Source: DASQLQ01 sp035629935 (GTDB taxonomy: Bacteria > Actinomycetota > CADDZG01 > WHSQ01). From it: a DNA stretch of 8,968 bases. Below the pieces are notes generated by a model that was not told where the DNA came from, searched no databases, and worked only from the letters and a program-made list of their open reading frames with translations. The stretch is taken from positions 1 to 8,968 of the forward strand of contig DASQLQ010000164.1 of NCBI GenBank assembly GCA_035629935.1. The letters run 5' to 3'. A program made the translations under genes and the position numbers. Shown here piece by piece: positions 6,673-8,968 of this stretch (positions are counted from its first letter, which is position 1; each line of letters starts with the position of its first letter).

Positions 6673-7589
6673 GCAGTCTCTATCTGCTGGCAGGCGAGTC
6701 GTATCTGGCCGAGGAAGCTCTCGATCGCATACGTGCCGAAGAGCAAACCGACCCGCTGGGTGAAACCACTTTCGATGCAGCATCTGAATCAGCTCACGTA
6801 CTCGAGGCATTGACGACTCCGTCACTGCTCGGCGGACGCAGACTCATCGTGCTGCGCGAGGCGCACGAGTTGACCAAGGACCAGGCCGCGCCCTTGCTCG
6901 CTTACCTGGAAGCACCAACATCGGACGCGTGCTTGGTCTTGATCGCTTCGGGGCGTACGAAGCTCGATGCCGCGGTCAAGAAGACCGGGACCCAGGTGAC
7001 GCTCGATGCTCCGAAAGGCCGCCGACTCGTCGGTTGGATACGTCAGCGAGCGAAGGAACACGAGCTGACGATCGACGACCGAGCAGGCTGGGCGCTCGTG
7101 GATTCGGTGGGAAACGAGCTGCGTGATCTCGATGGCGCGCTCCAGCAGTTGGCAACCGGGTTGGGTCGAGGAGCCAGGGTGGGCGCACCGGAAGTGCGCC
7201 GTGCTTTCCCGCGGCTTGCCGACGAGAGGATCTTTGCTTTCACCGACGCCGTCGGCGAGCGTCGATTGGCGGTTGCGATGACGGCGTTGCGACGTCTATT
7301 GGAACAAGGCGATGAACCGTTGATGGTGTTCGGCGCCCTTAGCGGTCACGTTCGCCGGTTGTTAAGAGCTCGCAGATATGCCGACTCCGGTAAACGGGCG
7401 GTGGGGGAGGCTTTGGGTCTACCCGACTGGCGGGCGGAGCGCATGATGAATCAAGCGCGCTCGTACCGAGAGGAAGAGTTGGTTGGAGCAGTCGAGATCC
7501 TCGCGCGTACCGATGTGGAGATGAAGGGAGATTTCCCCTCGCCGCAGGCCGCGCTCGAGCGCGCAGTGGTGCAGATCGTGGGGGGTTAG
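6669..7589 (+). CDS. holA: DNA polymerase III, delta subunit (clamp loader)
   Basis: A 306-residue protein. In the replicative clamp-loader complex, delta binds the beta sliding clamp and opens its ring so that it can be placed on primed DNA. The N-terminal AAA+-like domain starts LYLLAGESYLAEEALDRI (4-21) and has no functional Walker A, as usual for delta. LLGGRRLIVLREAHEL (53-68) is the characteristic strand-turn block of the family. VGNELRDLDGALQQLA (147-162) marks the middle domain, followed by the C-terminal collar domain (about 180-306), which includes GDEPLMVFGALSGHVRRLL (214-232) and TDVEMKGD (281-288). The length is near the usual size of about 320-340. The ATG at 6669 overlaps the stop of the 64-residue gene (ATGA), so translation is probably coupled. 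The gene ends five bases from convergent rpsT. Confidence 0.95.
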   Translation: MSSLYLLAGESYLAEEALDRIRAEEQTDPLGETTFDAASESAHVLEALTTPSLLGGRRLIVLREAHELTKDQAAPLLAYLEAPTSDACLVLIASGRTKLDAAVKKTGTQVTLDAPKGRRLVGWIRQRAKEHELTIDDRAGWALVDSVGNELRDLDGALQQLATGLGRGARVGAPEVRRAFPRLADERIFAFTDAVGERRLAVAMTALRRLLEQGDEPLMVFGALSGHVRRLLRARRYADSGKRAVGEALGLPDWRAERMMNQARSYREEELVGAVEILARTDVEMKGDFPSPQAALERAVVQIVGG

Positions 7590-7594
7590 AAGCG

Positions 7595-7855
7595 CTACTT
7601 GGAGCTGAGGCGCTTGGCGAGACGAGACTTCTTGTTCGCCGCCGTGTTCCTGTGGATGACGCCCTTCGAGGCCGCCTTGTCGAGGGCCTGAGCGGTCTGG
7701 CGGAATGCCTCTTCTGCGGCCGCCTTGTCGCCTGCGTCGGCGAGCTCGCGGAACTGCTTGATCTGGGTCTTCAGGGCGCTGCGCGTGCTCTTGTTGCGCT
7801 GCCGGCGAATCTCGTTCTGCCGGTTCCTCTTTATCTGGCTCTTGATATTGGCCAT
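7595..7855 (-). CDS. rpsT: 30S ribosomal protein S20
   Basis: An 86-residue very basic protein, the usual S20 size, that binds 16S rRNA and helps assembly of the small subunit. The N-terminus MANIKSQIKRNRQNEIRR and the C-terminal block GVIHRNTAANKKSRLAKRL are diagnostic for S20; the protein is essentially all helix. The ATG at 7855 is supported by AAAGGA (minus strand, 7869-7864) eight bases upstream. It sits beside holA and lepA, a common arrangement in bacteria. It converges with holA, leaving only five bases between the two stop codons, and diverges from lepA across a 131-base gap that should hold its promoter. Confidence 0.98.
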   Translation of the reverse strand: MANIKSQIKRNRQNEIRRQRNKSTRSALKTQIKQFRELADAGDKAAAEEAFRQTAQALDKAASKGVIHRNTAANKKSRLAKRLSSK

Positions 7856-7986
7856 GCGTGAATTCCTTTATGCCTTGCCGGGATTGGGGGCAGGATATCA
7901 GAACCGCTCGCTAGGTCCGGGCGCTGGCCGAGCTCATCGCCACCCTTAGTACCGTAGCCAGCCCGACCTGAGAAGAGGCACTAAGG
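7856..7986. promoter_or_regulatory. Divergent rpsT-lepA intergenic region with possible rpsT promoter and lepA ribosome site
   Basis: This 131-base gap is the largest non-coding stretch of the window and must hold promoters for two divergent translation genes. On the minus strand an extended -10 candidate TGATATCCT lies at 7900-7892, about 36 bases before the rpsT ATG; no good -35 was seen 16-18 bases further up, which is tolerated by extended -10 promoters. On the plus strand TACCGT (7950-7955) is a weak -10 candidate for lepA, also without a clear -35. The lepA ribosome site is probably AGAGG at 7974-7978, eight bases before the ATG. These promoter assignments are by eye only. Confidence 0.35.
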
Positions 7987-8968
7987 ATGGACCAACAGCA
8001 CCAGCGTGCGATCGCTGTGATCGCCCACATCGATCACGGCAAATCCACGCTATCGGACCGCCTGCTTCAGCTCACGAACACGGTGCCCGACCGGGATATG
8101 CGGGAGCAGTACCTGGATCGCATGGACCTCGAGCGAGAGCGTGGGATCACGATCAAGGCCGCGGCCGTCCGTATGGAATACAAAGCTCCCGGCGGCAAGA
8201 CGTACGAGATCAACCTCATCGATACCCCCGGCCACGTCGATTTCGGCTACGAGGTGTCGCGGTCGCTCGCGGCGTGTGACGGGGTCCTGCTGCTGGTCGA
8301 CGCGGCACAGGGGATCGAGGCTCAAACCTTGACGAACCTGTATCTGGCCGTCGACGCGAACCTCGAGATCATCCCAGTGCTCAACAAGATCGATCTGCCG
8401 GCGGCACAACCCGAGAAGTACGCGCAAGAGATCGCTGCTTTGATCGGCTGCGAGCCCGACGAGATCCTCCGGATATCGGCGAAGACCGGCGACGGTGTGC
8501 CGGAGTTGCTGGACGCGATCGTCGCCAAGATCCCGCCCCCGAAAGGCGATCCGGCTGCGCCTCTCAGAGCTCTCGTCTTCGATTCCGTCTACGACGCCTA
8601 CCGCGGTGTCGTTGCCTACATCAGGGTCGTTGACGGCCGGATCGTTGGGCGGCAGGAGATCTCGTTCATGGCCGCCGATCTGGATGCCGAAGCCGACGAG
8701 ATCGGTGTCATGTCGCCCGACTCCACTCCGGTCGACGCGCTGGAGGCAGGTGAGGTGGGCTACCTGATCTCCGGGATCAAGGAAGTCAGCCTGGCGAAGG
8801 TGGGGGATACCGTCACCGACCGGCGCAACCCAGCCGAGCAACCGCTCCCCGGTTACCGCGAACCGAAGCCGATGGTCTATGCGGGGATCTATCCCATCGA
8901 TGGAGACAATTTCCCGCTGCTGCGCGACGCCCTCGAGAAACTGAAATTGAACGATGCTGCCCTGGTCT
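7987..8968 (+). CDS. lepA: Elongation factor 4 (LepA), translational GTPase (N-terminal part; runs off right edge)
   Basis: The open frame of 327 codons continues past the right edge; the full protein is normally about 600 residues. LepA/EF4 is a ribosome-associated GTPase related to EF-G, implicated in ribosome assembly and in back-translocation or stalled-ribosome handling. All GTPase motifs are present in order: G1 AHIDHGKST (14-22), G2 RGITIKA (51-57), G3 DTPGH (75-79), G4 NKID (129-132) and G5 SAK (160-162). The segment VFDSVYDAYRGVVAYIRVVDG (from about 197) starts domain 2, and KPMVYAGIYPIDGDNF (from about 297) the EF-G-like domain 3, both typical of LepA rather than EF-G. The ATG at 7987 has AGAGG eight bases upstream and gives the short N-terminus expected for the family. 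It diverges from rpsT. Confidence 0.97.
   Translation, partial: MDQQHQRAIAVIAHIDHGKSTLSDRLLQLTNTVPDRDMREQYLDRMDLERERGITIKAAAVRMEYKAPGGKTYEINLIDTPGHVDFGYEVSRSLAACDGVLLLVDAAQGIEAQTLTNLYLAVDANLEIIPVLNKIDLPAAQPEKYAQEIAALIGCEPDEILRISAKTGDGVPELLDAIVAKIPPPKGDPAAPLRALVFDSVYDAYRGVVAYIRVVDGRIVGRQEISFMAADLDAEADEIGVMSPDSTPVDALEAGEVGYLISGIKEVSLAKVGDTVTDRRNPAEQPLPGYREPKPMVYAGIYPIDGDNFPLLRDALEKLKLNDAALV

Noticed and set aside
7590..7615. Inverted repeat AAGCGC/GCGCTT with a 14-base loop at the holA-rpsT junction, considered as a bidirectional terminator
   Set aside because: The stem is only six base pairs, the loop is long, no T-tract follows on either strand, and most of it is rpsT coding sequence.
8050..8841. 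263-codon minus-strand frame opposite lepA
   Set aside because: It is fully antisense to a conserved GTPase and its product has no recognisable family. Codon-bias shadow.

Overview
The window looks like a chromosomal housekeeping segment from a high-GC bacterium. It is most likely an actinobacterium (Actinomycetota), possibly a deep-branching class such as Acidimicrobiia or Thermoleophilia, but the class is a low-confidence guess. The evidence is the GC-rich coding sequence with long spurious antisense reading frames, the gene order leuS / comEA-comEC / holA / rpsT / lepA, a ComEC without the C-terminal nuclease-like domain, and an MscL with a C-terminal zinc-ribbon tail. I see no mobile element, phage gene, CRISPR array, tRNA or rRNA.

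Layout. Positions 1-668 (minus) hold the N-terminal part of a DUF4349-type lipoprotein cut by the left edge. Diverging from it across about 40 bases, 710-1465 (plus) encodes a second lipoprotein with two calcium-loop-like Asp motifs. Ten bases later comes leuS (1476-3956), complete leucyl-tRNA synthetase. Converging on leuS, and overlapping its 3' end by 8 bases, is mscL (3949-4350, minus). Divergent from mscL begins a run of four plus-strand genes spaced like an operon: comEA (4422-5051), comEC (5056-6468), a 64-residue unknown protein (6478-6672) and holA (6669-7589). holA converges on rpsT (7595-7855, minus) with a 5-base gap. rpsT and lepA (7987 to the right edge, plus) diverge from a 131-base regulatory region.

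How the genes work together. ComEA is a membrane-anchored DNA-binding protein and ComEC the inner-membrane channel for single-stranded DNA, so the two form the core of natural-transformation DNA uptake. HolA is the delta subunit of the replicative clamp loader. LeuS, S20 and LepA serve translation. MscL is an osmotic safety valve. Most of this is ordinary. The points most worth a second look are the zinc-ribbon MscL tail and its overlap with leuS, the short ComEC, and the small protein coupled to holA. I found no convincing evidence of a new biological system.
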